Below, in pieces: positions 24,901 through 35,600 of a stretch of DNA of 64,000 bases. The position numbers were made by a program, and so were the translations under genes. A model generated the notes under the pieces. That model ran no database searches. It was given only the letters and a program-made list of their open reading frames with translations, and had not been told where the DNA came from. Location: positions 11,809,501-11,873,500 of the forward strand of contig JAYKKT010000074.1 in assembly GCA_036023115.1 (NCBI GenBank). The letters are read 5' to 3'. Numbering within the stretch: the stretch's first letter is position 1; each line of letters begins with the position of its first letter. This stretch comes from Brasenia schreberi. Lineage: Eukaryota > Streptophyta > Magnoliopsida > Nymphaeales > Cabombaceae.

Positions 24901-26435
24901 AGATAGACAGATGTGCACACATAGGTACATACATACATAGAGAAATGGAGAGGGATTTGTTTGTGTGAGACAGTGTGAGGTCTAGTGAAAAAACAATCTG
25001 CACATAAAAAAAATTAGTTGTACAAGTGTAATCTCTATAAGCAAACACTGGAATCAACTGATTTATTTGGAAAAACAAGTAGGTTTCACAAGAATTTAAG
25101 AACCAATAGACTAGCTTTTTCATCTTTGTATAGAAACCCGATTGAATCATCCTGAAAAAGGAAAAAGCGTAAGCAGTTGATTCCTAAGGTTTTCAGCAGT
25201 CAACAACTTCCTATAATTATTTTTCACTAGAAAATAATCTACACTACCATTTCTCACTAGAGTGCATTGCAGTGGAGTATGCCCAAACATAAGTCTGCAA
25301 AGCATGCACACACTCACACTCACAAACACAAAATACACATACATACATAAGTACATGTATATACATACATATATAAATGTGTATACATATACAGCAACAA
25401 CAACTAAGCCTTTCCCCACTAGATGGGGTCGGCTACATGAGTTCTTTGTTTCATACGGTTCGATCCTGTGCCATGATACAGTTAACTCAACAGATCATTC
25501 TTTGTTGTTTCCTTCCAACACTTTTGTGGTCCTCTTCGGTCCTCTTCTTCCTCTTTAACATAATATTATGTATATATACAATGTATAATATCCGATGCTC
25601 AGATGGTATAGATGATATGAAGGCAAAGTGTACGATGAAACAGAGAAATTGCATCATTTGCAGATTATAAGTAATAACCAAATCTACAAATTCGTTTTTT
25701 ATTACTAGTCTTCAACTTCAAGGCTAAAGCAGGGCAGCGTCACGAACCATTTAAAGTATCACAAGCTCGATAGGATTCAGAAACATGCGCTCAATTCACC
25801 GTACGAAGAACGTATGTTGATCGAATTTCCAATCCACACTGAAGAACATGATGCGAGACACGAGAGTAACGGGGAAATAGAGGACCATGTCAACAAGAAG
25901 CACAGATATTTTGGTAAATCATCACTTAGATTTCAAAATGCAAGCAAACGAACTAATATTCGAATAGCAGAGGAGAAGAGGGGAGAAGCAACTCGCTATC
26001 CTCACAACTCAATCCCAAAAGGGGGGTGAAAAGTAGCACGATTTATGAATGAAGCAAGATCAGACCTCCATGGATCAACTTCGTCGACCTAGACGACGTC
26101 CCAGCGGAAAAATCTTCCCTCTCAACAAGTCCGACGCGGAGTCCCCGAGAGGCAGCATCGAGCGCAACCCCGCACCCGGTGGCCCCTCCGCCGATCACAA
26201 GCACGTCCAGAGGATTAATCTTGCTGCTTCCCTTGAGCGCCGCCTCCTGAACGTCTCTCCGAGGGACAACTCCATCGGAATCCCGAATCCGGCGCCGTAC
26301 TCTCTCGAGAGCGGTAGCCCGCTCGCCGCGATCGCTCTCCACAACCGCCCCGTCCTCTCGCCGGAGCGCCACAAGTCCGGCAGTCGCCGCTACGGCCATC
26401 GCGGCCACTGGCCTCAGCCGTGAAGCTGCAGCCAT
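15927..26435 (-). CDS. SDP6: Mitochondrial FAD-dependent glycerol-3-phosphate dehydrogenase
   Basis: SDP6 oxidises glycerol-3-phosphate to dihydroxyacetone phosphate at the inner mitochondrial membrane, passing electrons to ubiquinone. Six exons: 26066-26435, 24148-24621, 23015-23346, 18137-18297, 17158-17416, 15927-16232. All have GT-AG borders and matching phases, totalling 1902 nt (633 residues plus stop), close to the usual plant length. Residues 1-70 are basic and hydrophobic, as in a mitochondrial leader. The dinucleotide site [16 protein letters not shown] lies near residue 80, followed by [50 protein letters not shown] and [11 protein letters not shown]. The C-terminal domain runs from [13 protein letters not shown] to [12 protein letters not shown]. 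No premature stop was seen. Exon 1 is GC-rich. Introns 1, 3 and 4 contain LINE pieces. Confidence 0.93.
17610..17775 (+). mobile_element. Short 3' end of an RTE LINE in SDP6 intron 4
   Basis: GGAAGACCACAAAAGTGTTAG through GGGAAAAGGCTTA and a TTGTTGTTG tail matches the 3' terminus of copy C (about 36830-36985) in plus orientation with many substitutions. Only the last 160 bp remain. Limits are approximate. Confidence 0.8.
18298..21471. other. SDP6 intron 3, part without annotated elements
   Basis: AT-rich intron sequence. A possible hAT remnant lies at 20220-20485; otherwise nothing recognised. Confidence 0.4.
20220..20485 (-). repeat. Possible hAT remnant with CAGTGTTGT end
   Basis: On the minus strand the right boundary reads CAGTGTTGTAGGTATCGG, sharing the first nine bases of the complete hAT terminus at 40622, followed by GTATC/GATAC-rich sequence. 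No matching opposite end or target duplication was found. Confidence 0.35.
21486..22806 (-). mobile_element. RTE-type LINE copy B, truncated and interrupted
   Basis: Starts with the family 3' end (CAACAACAACAAC) and continues in two parts, 21486-21709 and 22382-22806. They are bounded by a perfect 14-bp target duplication TCCTGCAAAGATGA at 21472-21485 and 22807-22820. Only the C-terminal region of the reverse transcriptase protein remains (for example [29 protein letters not shown]). A second transposon (21710-22381) split it after insertion. It lies antisense-neutral in SDP6 intron 3, on the same strand as the gene. Confidence 0.9.
21710..22381. mobile_element. Non-autonomous TIR DNA transposon nested in LINE copy B
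   Basis: 672 bp interrupt the LINE between GTCCAAACC (21701-21709) and GTTCAAACC (22382-22390), a 9-bp (or 8-bp) target duplication with one mismatch. Ends are short inverted repeats, TATGTCACA at left and the complement of TAAGTCACA at right. Subterminal blocks are rich in GTGCGG, GACACGG and GTGTCGG. No transposase frame. The superfamily is hAT or Mutator-like, depending on the exact duplication length. Confidence 0.75.
25262..25392. repeat. CA/TA-rich simple repeat in SDP6 intron 1
   Basis: ACACACTCACACTCACAAAC runs into ACATACATAC and ATATACATAC. A similar impure tract is at 24850-24960. Confidence 0.7.
25393..25555 (-). mobile_element. Short 3' end of an RTE LINE in SDP6 intron 1
   Basis: CAACAACAACTAAGCC followed by a diverged version of the family 3' region (GGGGTCGGCTACATG, TTCTTTGTTTC, CCAACACTTTTGTGG) reads as a minus-strand LINE tail of about 160 bp. 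Limits approximate. Confidence 0.8.
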
Positions 26436-27204
26436 GCTTCCGCGCGTTCCGTCAAACCCTCAACCTCTCTCAATTGCCGACGTTCGAAGGGATCAAAAGC
26501 GGTTCCGCCGTTTCTCGCGTTGAGAGCGAGAGAAGAAGCAAAGCGGGAACGCGTGCGTCAGGAATAAAAATAGCATCAAATGCGTTGTGGCGCCCGTAGT
26601 GAATGCGGGTGTTGTCAGATTGTTCGTTTGTTGCCTCTTTTATTTCTCCGGTGGTTGAATCGCGAGCGGAATGAATTTTCTCATGCGCTTTTCGACGTTG
26701 CCAACTTGGTCACAACGGCGGAGTTGAAAGGTGATAACGTCCTCTCTGCTTCACTGGGACCCATTTGATTTAATCAGAATAAGCTACTTGGGTAGGGTCT
26801 TCGCCCGTGCCCACGGGTACCCGCCCTGCCTCGTTAGGTTCGAGTGGAGAACCCGTCCCACATAGGGTAACTAACTCTCTCAATTCGCATCTTGCACCGC
26901 AACAAACACGTTAAGACCCATCTCGCGACACCCCAACCCACATATGTATTCAAAAATATTTTTATATAAAATTAATTTAATATTCTACACTACACATTAT
27001 GTATAATATATTAGTACATTATGTTATTTTATTTATGTTTCGTAACTATAACACTACAAACACATGCAATATTTTTTGCTTTTTAAGATATCAATATAAT
27101 AAAATTCTCCCTTAGATTTCTTTAAACACATTTACAAGCTTTGTGCATAGTTGTATGTTTGGAGGATCCAAATATCACACAATACACTTGTGTGTCTATG
27201 TATG
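26436..27204. other. Upstream flank of SDP6
   Basis: The first 150 bp are GC-rich with no clear TATA box, consistent with a 5' leader and core promoter. A GC-rich patch at 26790-26870 (GCCCACGGGTACCCG) may be transposon-derived. The rest is AT-rich with nothing recognised. Confidence 0.35.
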
Positions 27205-27300
27205 TATATATATGATGGTATCCTCTTAGGTATCAAACTCCCTACCAGCAACAAGGGCGTCAAAGTTTCGTGCCAGTTGAACTAATCCTCTGACAGCAAT
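27205..27300 (-). mobile_element. tRNA-derived SINE-like sequence
   Basis: The minus strand carries a polymerase III A box-like TTAGTTCAACTGGCACGA (27268-27284) and a B box-like GTAGGGAGTTTGATACC (27229-27245). It does not fold as an intact tRNA. Limits and target duplication are not clear. Confidence 0.5.
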
Positions 27301-27339
27301 CTTAGTTGAAAAAATAACAAGTACTTTGGGCGTCACACT

Positions 27340-27656
27340 ACCCATGTTATGTAATAAGGGATATTACCCTAATTTTGTCAGACTACCCAAATAAGGCACT
27401 TGATGTTCGTTCTATTTTCCTCTAAAACAAGTGTACCTGGTAAAACAACATATTGGCCGCACAAAAGAAGATTATGAAAAGAATCATTGTTTTATTACAG
27501 TATGTCATGAACTCAACCAAACTATGTGCTTGTCTTGCATGCTTCAAAGAACTTTCGGCATTTGTTTGGACATGTACCTGTTTATTACTTATGAATGTCT
27601 TTGCTATGCGACTTTTGTTTTGTTTACAATAAGTCCAAAGATTTCCTGCAGTTCAC

Positions 27657-27738
<82 letters not shown>

Positions 27739-28585
27739 CTTTTATATATAATTATACACCATGCTCAATCCTCTGTTTTATATGATTCAATCGTTTCAAC
27801 CACCAATGACTTTCTTTCACCACCTTTCACTATTCCTTTATTTTCTGGTCAAAACAACATTGTCACCATCAAAACCGCTTAAAGAATATAAATCACTTAT
27901 GTATACAAGTATTTATGTTTTTTAAGTAGCTTTAAATGTGGTCATGGTGATTTTAATTGATAGAAGATAATGTTGAGAAGTGACGAAGTAGTAGAAGGTG
28001 ATAGAGGATGGCAATTAATGAAAATATAGAGGATGATAGTTATGAAACTATATAAGGGATTTAACATTAAATATAATTATGCATAAAAGACTACAAGAGA
28101 GAGTGTATATGACTACAACATGAAACTATATAATGATGGACATTCCTTGGTCATCATCATCGTTGATATAATGAATCAGACAATAGTGATTAAGGTACTC
28201 ATATCATGTCGCAAATAGTATCGATTATTTATTGATGTTGAATGGTGGCTCAATCTGTATCGTTCGTGCGATTACATGAACGATGTAAATTGTCTAATAG
28301 AGTATGACATGAGAGGATATCTAGCAACTCTTAGTTTTATACGTGCATGCGCACACACGTGTGTATATGCACAAATTATTCTACCCGTTTTAATCAAGCA
28401 TAAGAACAATGTGTTGTTTAACACAGTTTGTGTAATACAATGTCTACCACTGAATCAATTTTTCTCTTGAGAGATGTCATCCTAATATGTTGCTTGGTAT
28501 AACTCGGGTAAGCTTTGGGTTTGACCAAACTGAATACAAGCAATCCAAAGTTGTTCAAGAGACCTATAGATTTAAGTTTATTTTT
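27340..28585. repeat. Copy 1 of a diverged 1.2 kb duplicated sequence
   Basis: Shares collinear blocks with 30070-31065, such as AACAACATATTGGCCGC, GCATTTGTTTGGACA and GTTTTAATCAAGCATAAG. It contains an inserted TA/GA tract. No coding capacity recognised. Confidence 0.7.
27661..27737. repeat. (TA)25(GA)n microsatellite
   Basis: Fifty bases of perfect TA followed by about 27 bases of GA. It lies within copy 1 of the duplicated sequence and is absent at the matching place of copy 2. Confidence 0.95.
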
Positions 28586-30069
28586 ACTAAGCGTATACCT
28601 CTAATTACTAAGTACAAGCCCCATTTTACCTTTTCACCCTCCTTACTTGCTTGTGATTCACCACGCTCTCTCTATCGCCTCCCCCTCTCACATCACTGAC
28701 ATGTTGCATTTCTCCTCTCTCTCACAGTGTTTCTTGTTTCCTTCCTCTCTCAACATTCTTATAGGTTATTCTTTTGTATTTTCTCAAAGAATTATGTAGA
28801 ATGCTCGTCCTTGTTCGAACAAAGATGAACATTCTATGTGTCCCTTGTGTCTCTTGTTATACGGGAAATGCTCTCATCATTCATGTCAATATAACTAGAG
28901 ACACTCAAAATGAGCTTTAGAGTATCTGTTACAAGTAAGAGATGCTTCAACGATGCGTCTCTTATGGATAAGTGACTCCCCTTGAGACATTTCTTAACAG
29001 TGACACATCGCGACCATACCAAAACATATGTTGTCCTTACAAAATAGATTTGTTAGTAACATGTCTAAGATCTTTTGCTTATAATTGACAAATGAATTGG
29101 CATACAAAACCAAAGAACAACTCAAAAATCGGTAGAGCGATATCATCGTCACCCTCTATAGAATACTCTTCATAATGAAGCTTTGAAGGTTTGTCTTCAT
29201 CATGGTATCCTCAAGAAGTTGTAGTATAATTCATATAAATTTGTAGTTGTATCGTTGAATGAACCGTGTATGATGCCTCAACATGCCCCTCTTTATGTTA
29301 TTACCATGATCATCTATTATACGTTAACTCAAATACATTTTACATTCCCTAACAATATGACCTTCTACTCGTCCACCTCCATAGGATATATTATTACCTC
29401 TCTAGCCATTTCTACTACAAAATCTAAAATAGTTCATTCAAAACTTAGTAAAATGGATGAAAGATATGAGATGTATATGTCCTACGTGGAAGACGAACCA
29501 GCCCAAGATGTGTCCCGCATTGCAGAGTACGTCGACCTAGGTATGCATAAGCAAACGACCAACCATACCCATGTCATACAACTAGAAATAAGGTGACCCA
29601 CTTTGTTTGCATCAACTTTTTAGACCAAGCATGACCCAACGATACAGGAATCACATTATAGCCACATTTCTTTCACCATCATCGCAGGTTCTAATTATCA
29701 TCAGAAAACGAGAAAATGAAAATCAAATATCGAAAACGAATGAAACTTACCAAAGTCGATTTCAAATAATTCGGTCACAATTGTTCAATCCAATATGCCA
29801 CAGTCCTTGAAAGCACGTAAACAATAAAAATGAAAGACAGGAAGAATGTTAACCACGAGATCATGATGGAGAAAGACATCGAGTGAGATTGAATATTTGC
29901 ACACTTTGGATTTAGATTGAGCAACACAGAGGGAGATCAAGAAAACATTGAGCATGCTGAGGTTCTCCATGAAAGAGGGAATGAGATTCCTGTTTCTATG
30001 AGGAAGAGAACGCAAAAAAGGTATTTTCAAAACAAACTCAAATAAGGGTGTATGTTTAGTATGTAAAGT
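28586..30069. other. Intergenic, nothing recognised
   Basis: AT-rich stretch between the two duplicated blocks. Only short incidental open frames. Confidence 0.4.
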
Positions 30070-31065
30070 TTCACCCTTTGTATAACATACCCTGCCCAAC
30101 ACAAATAAGGCTCTTGACGTACTTTCTATTTTCTCTATAATAAATGTACTTAGTTAAACAACATATTGGCCGCCCAAAAAAAGATTAATGAAATAGATCA
30201 TGAATCAAACTGTGTGTGTCGTGCTTCTAGAGAACCATTGGCATTTGTTTGGACACACAATTGTTTATTGCTTATGGATGTCTTTGCAATGCGATCTTTC
30301 TTTTGCTTACAATAAGCACATAGATTTGCTGTAATCCACGGTGTTTATATATCATCTGCAAAAATGAATAGTTGCGGGGGCTTTGAGCCCAAAGTGTTAC
30401 TCAACCCATCACCTATAACCCACTTGCACCACATTTTCCACCTTTTCAAACTCAAAACAAGTCGATGGAAGAGTGCCAAACAACAAGTTTCAACCCTCGG
30501 AGCATGATGTTCAATTTCTCATTTCGAATGGTTCTACCGATTCAACTATCCACTTTCACTTTCTATCACCTTTTTACTATTCTTTTATTATTCAAAACAG
30601 CTTTTTACAGTCAAAACCACACGTACCACCGTCAAAATCACTTCAAAACCCATAAAACTACTTATATATACAAACAACTAAGTTTCTAAGGGGTCTTAAT
30701 GATAATGACGATGATTTTTACTATATGGCCGGTGGTTGAATAAGGTCAGATCATTCGAAACAAGATTGAGTTCTAGTTTGACTTTTTTGGAGAGAGAGAG
30801 GGAAGAGAGAGTGTGACCTTTTTCTGAACGTAGAGAGTGACATCACGGCACAATGTATGTGTGAATTTTTCCACCAGTTTTAATCAAGCATAAGGGCAAT
30901 GTATTTTAAAACAGTTCTTCTAATACCACATTTTTTAATCAATTATAGTTTGTTCATAAGATTTTATTATTATAATATGTTCTGGTATAACTCAAATAGA
31001 TTTTTGGCTTTGATCAAATGACTCAAAGCTGTTGAAGAGACCCATGGATTTAAGTTTTGTTTGAA
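30070..31065. repeat. Copy 2 of a diverged 1.2 kb duplicated sequence
   Basis: Same order of blocks as 27340-28585 with many substitutions and indels. Direct orientation, offset about 2.6 kb. Confidence 0.7.
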
Positions 31066-32654
31066 ACATCGACATGTCCTGGAAGTGGTCAGCTTTCCTG
31101 AGTACAGAATGATTTACTCGTGGCCAATTTAAGTCTGAACCAGTTTACACTCGAAACACGACTATTATGTATAAACCATACCCCGACTAATCTAATTCTG
31201 AATCTTTGTGCAATTATGTTTTATACTCTGCCTGAACCAACCCAACCATTGCAGTAGACCTAGAGGATAAATGTCTCAATGAGAACATTACATGCTTGTT
31301 GACAAACCCTAAAGGCAGGTAATGTTTACTCTCTCTGAGACTATGCTAACTTGCTAATTTCATATTTTTTGTGTTGGGGTCGTTATATTTCAAAATGAAT
31401 GCTGGATGTGAGTGACCCTGGTTGTATCTTTGTCATGTTCTGTATGATTTGTGGACTGTCACTTAGTCATGCATCTTATAATTGTATGCAATTCTTTCCT
31501 GCAATAATGAAATGCCCCACAAGGTACAGTTTTAGAGAAACGTTCAGTGGTGAAGACCGTCACTCAAGATGGAGAAACTTGGGCTATCGAATGGTATTTG
31601 AAAATCTTTTCAACTCATGGATTAATATCAATATGATTCTTTATAAGTTGGTCTTTTATTGCTTTCTTAACCAAAAGAAGTCTAAGAATAGTAATTTATT
31701 GTTTTTTCAACCCAGATAAATGTATCAGGAAAACCACTTCTATGAGTCACAAGGGGGAAAACAAATCTAGGATGAGAATGTTCCTTCGTGGTCAGAAAGC
31801 TGCCCGATAGAACTATTCTTCGTCCAACTAGGATGCAACTGAAATTCCGAGTGCAAGCATTTTTTTCAGAAATCTTGATTAGAACGTTGCTCTGAACTAA
31901 GAAATGAAATAAAAGTAATCATCTTTTTGTGCCCTAGATAGGTTTCTTTCCATTCTTGCTGTCATTAGCCTTGAGAAGTGATCACCTCTAATAATGATGC
32001 AATTTCCTCTTCTTTCTCATTCATGTGGCCAAAAAGAAGTGAGCACATGCCTTTTGTTGGATAATGCCTGTTAAAACATCCTGACCAAGTGCTGAGAAGT
32101 GTTAAGAAGATGCACCAATGACATCAAGCCCAATTGTAACATCAGGTTCTCTTGTCTAGTTGTCATCACCCGAGATCAGAAAGGCTTTAGCTGTCATGCA
32201 AGCTTAAGTTTATGTGTTAGAAAAAGATTCCATACCCATTGACTGTGTAGATAGATGGTTTTTGATAAAAGAGGATTCATAAGAGGACGCCATTGAACGG
32301 AATCTGTTAAATCAACAAAGTCAAGCGCCATTCCCACCTCAGAAATGGAAAGAATGATTGTTTCACTGACTTGATGTAATTCAATGACTTTGTCCGTGAA
32401 CCTCCAATATGTAATCAAGTAGGTTATCATGCTTGTATAAAATGGTAGTTGGCCACCACTTGGACTTGTAATTAATATTTCTCCCTTAAGATGCTATTAC
32501 TTGTTCTCTTTCTAGGTCCTTGTTTGTCCTTTAGATGTAATTCATTTTCCCTACAGATTATGCACATGAATTTTCTTTTCAGATACTATGTTCTTTGCTT
32601 GTTTGACTGTGAAAATTAAACGTGTTTAATAAATCCTATCATGTCATTGTGCAG
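31066..32654. other. Upstream of the first recognised FMT exon
   Basis: The missing 5' exon of the formyltransferase should lie here or further left, but I see no sequence encoding its N-terminal formyl-donor binding start. Nothing else recognised. Confidence 0.4.
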
Positions 32655-35600
32655 GAATCATTCTTAGAAGATTTAAAGGCTCTAAGACCTGATCTTTGTG
32701 TTACAGCTGCTTATGGCAATATCTTGCCTCGAAAGTTCCTTGAGATACCATTATGCGGTTAGTTGATTAGGTCTAGTTATGTTTTCTGTAAGTAATAAGA
32801 TTTTCTGCTGGTGATTTTAGCAATTGAAACAAAATAGTTGGCAAGAATAGTGAGCAACCATTTTGGGTTAAAGAAACATTACCTGCCATTTCCAGTGGCT
32901 GCTCTTTCACAGATATTATTCAAGTCTTAATATTTTTCTTTTTCAGAATATGTCCAAGTCTTAAGATGGATCCCTTAAACCCATAACTAGGGAAAAGAAA
33001 AACACAATGTGACGGAGCAACTCTAAAACAATGCTTCTGATGTATGTGGGAAAAATTAATCAATACTGGTTTAGAATGCATCTTTGACTAATACCACCGA
33101 AGCACTCTGGCCTATTCAATCTACGCTAAAACATTATCCAGAAAACTAAGACATGTAAAATGAATGTTCAAATATGTGCTTTGCTTGTGCAGGATCTAGG
33201 GATACACGTGTTCTGGAGAGCGTCGATCTCCTGTCTTTGCAGACATCCTTACTCATTAGCCATCTGATATGGCATATGGGTGCAAAAACATGCCTAACCA
33301 AATGAAGAGGAATCTCTGATATACCTTAAGCTTGACTGTGTTTTCTCACACGTTGGGGGTGGTGGTGGTGTCTAGAGGGTTCAACATGAGGAATTCCGTT
33401 GGGGCCTCACCAACCCCAATACTTATTCATCATGCTTAACTTCAGAGTTCTGATGGGATATGATGCACAGCTAAATTTGGAAGGGGCATGTCTTTTCAGT
33501 GCTGGAAAAGTCGCACCTCAGTCTTGAATAATTCGACATTGTAATGATGGTTGTAAGATACCTGGTGCAACTTTCCTTCTTCACTTTTGGGTAACTTCGT
33601 TTTGGAAATAGGGCCAGCCAAATTAATGAATTATGATAGTGTAAACAAGTTGGAGTTAGAAAAATGACATCTATCCGAACCAACTTCGATCAAAACTTGT
33701 CATCATTTCTTTTGATGGTTTGGCCTAGGATTCTGATATTGTTTGGAGTACGAAAAATAAATGACACGGAAGCCAAAAACTTTCCATGGTTATTCTTGTT
33801 GTGGGAATGGGTTCGTGTTGACAAGAGATTGGACAAAACAGATGTAGTTTCTGTCCTACTTGGAGTCTTCTAATTATTGCTCTAAATACGTAATGATGTT
33901 ATGATGATCTCAACTCTGGAAGTTATGCAGCCTTCTGCAATTATCTTTCTTCATATTTCAAGTAGCTTCTGTTTGATTTTATGTCTCTAGCTGCTATATC
34001 AATGCATTTCTTTATAATCATAAAATTATCTTGAGTTCTTCTCAGAAAGAAAAAGTGTATTGAGTTTTGGCCGTACTAATTTAGTGCGCTTAGGAAATTT
34101 AGAATTGTATTGTAAAGCTGCAGATGTTATTAAAACATGCTTTGGCTTTTCTCAATTTTTTTGGATGTTGATACTTCCTGGACTGCTCGGCATTTCTGTC
34201 TTTCTTCTTACAATTTCAGTCATTAGGATGTTTCTCTTTTACCATCTTCTTGTCTGTACTCTAGAAGGATAATCTTTTATATTTTTGTCGACATCTGACT
34301 AGTCTTACTTATAAATAAAGATTTAAAGGAGAGTGTAGTAGACATACAACGATATGGTGACCGAATTATGACGTTGAAATTAGTGTTAGGAACAGAGGTT
34401 TTGAATATAGTTTGTGCTTACGCACCCCAATTAGGACTAGAAGATAGTATAAAGACGGTTTTTTGGGAAGAGTTAGATAAGGTATTTCAAAAGATTCCAC
34501 AAAGGGAGATGATTTGTTTAGGAGGAGATTTAAATGGACATATCAGTAAAGAGGCATTAGGATATCAAGGGATTCATGAAAACTTTGGTTTTGGGGATAT
34601 AAACGAGGAAGGTAGGGAGATTTTAAATTTTGCTATGTCATTTGATCTCTTTATAGTCAATACAATCTTCAAAAAATGAGATGAACATTTAATTACTTAT
34701 AAGAGTGGCTTATCACAAACACAAATTGATTACTTTATTTGTAAAAAAAAGATAGAGCGTGTTGTAAAGATTATAAGGTAATTCCAGGAGAAAACTTAAC
34801 CACCCAATATCGACTTTTAGTTATGGATTTACAAATAAAAAAATGGACAAAGAAGAAAAGAGTGCATCGAGCTATTCAGACTAAATGGTGGAACCTCAAA
34901 AGCGAGAAAGAAGATATATTTAAACAGAAAATCCTTCAATGAGATGTTTGGAATTATGTTGGCACACCCTGTGATATGTGAAACAATATGGCTATACATA
35001 TTAGGAAAGTGGCGAAAGATGTGTTAGGGGTATCTAAAGTAGGTGTACCGGTACAAAAAGAAGCTTGGTGGTGGAGTGAAGTAGTACAAAATAAAATCAA
35101 GGCAAATATGGCATGTTACAAATTATATTATGCTAAGAAAACTAGTGAAACTTTAGAAGCTTATAAAAAAGCAAAGAAGAAAGCGAAAAAGGCCGTTAGT
35201 GAAGCAAAAGCTAAGATTTGGGAGGACTTATATAAAAAACTCAACTCAAAAGAGGGTGAAAGAGATCTTTTTAGGATAGCTAGGGCTAGAGATAAGAAAA
35301 CTAAAGATCTTAATTATGTTAGATGCATAAAAGATGAGGATGAAAAAATTCTAGTGGCAAATGATGATATAAGAAATAGATGGAAAAACTATTTTTATAA
35401 TCTTTTTAATGAAAATAAAGATGTTAGTATTAGTTTAGGAGATTTAGCCAAGTCAGAAAAGTATATAAACCACAATTTCTACCGACGTATTCAAAAGAAT
35501 GAAGTCAAAGAGGCTCTTAAACATATGAAGGGTGGTAAATCGGCGGGACCAGATAATATTCCTATAGAAGTTTGGAAAATACTAGGAGAAATAGGAATCA

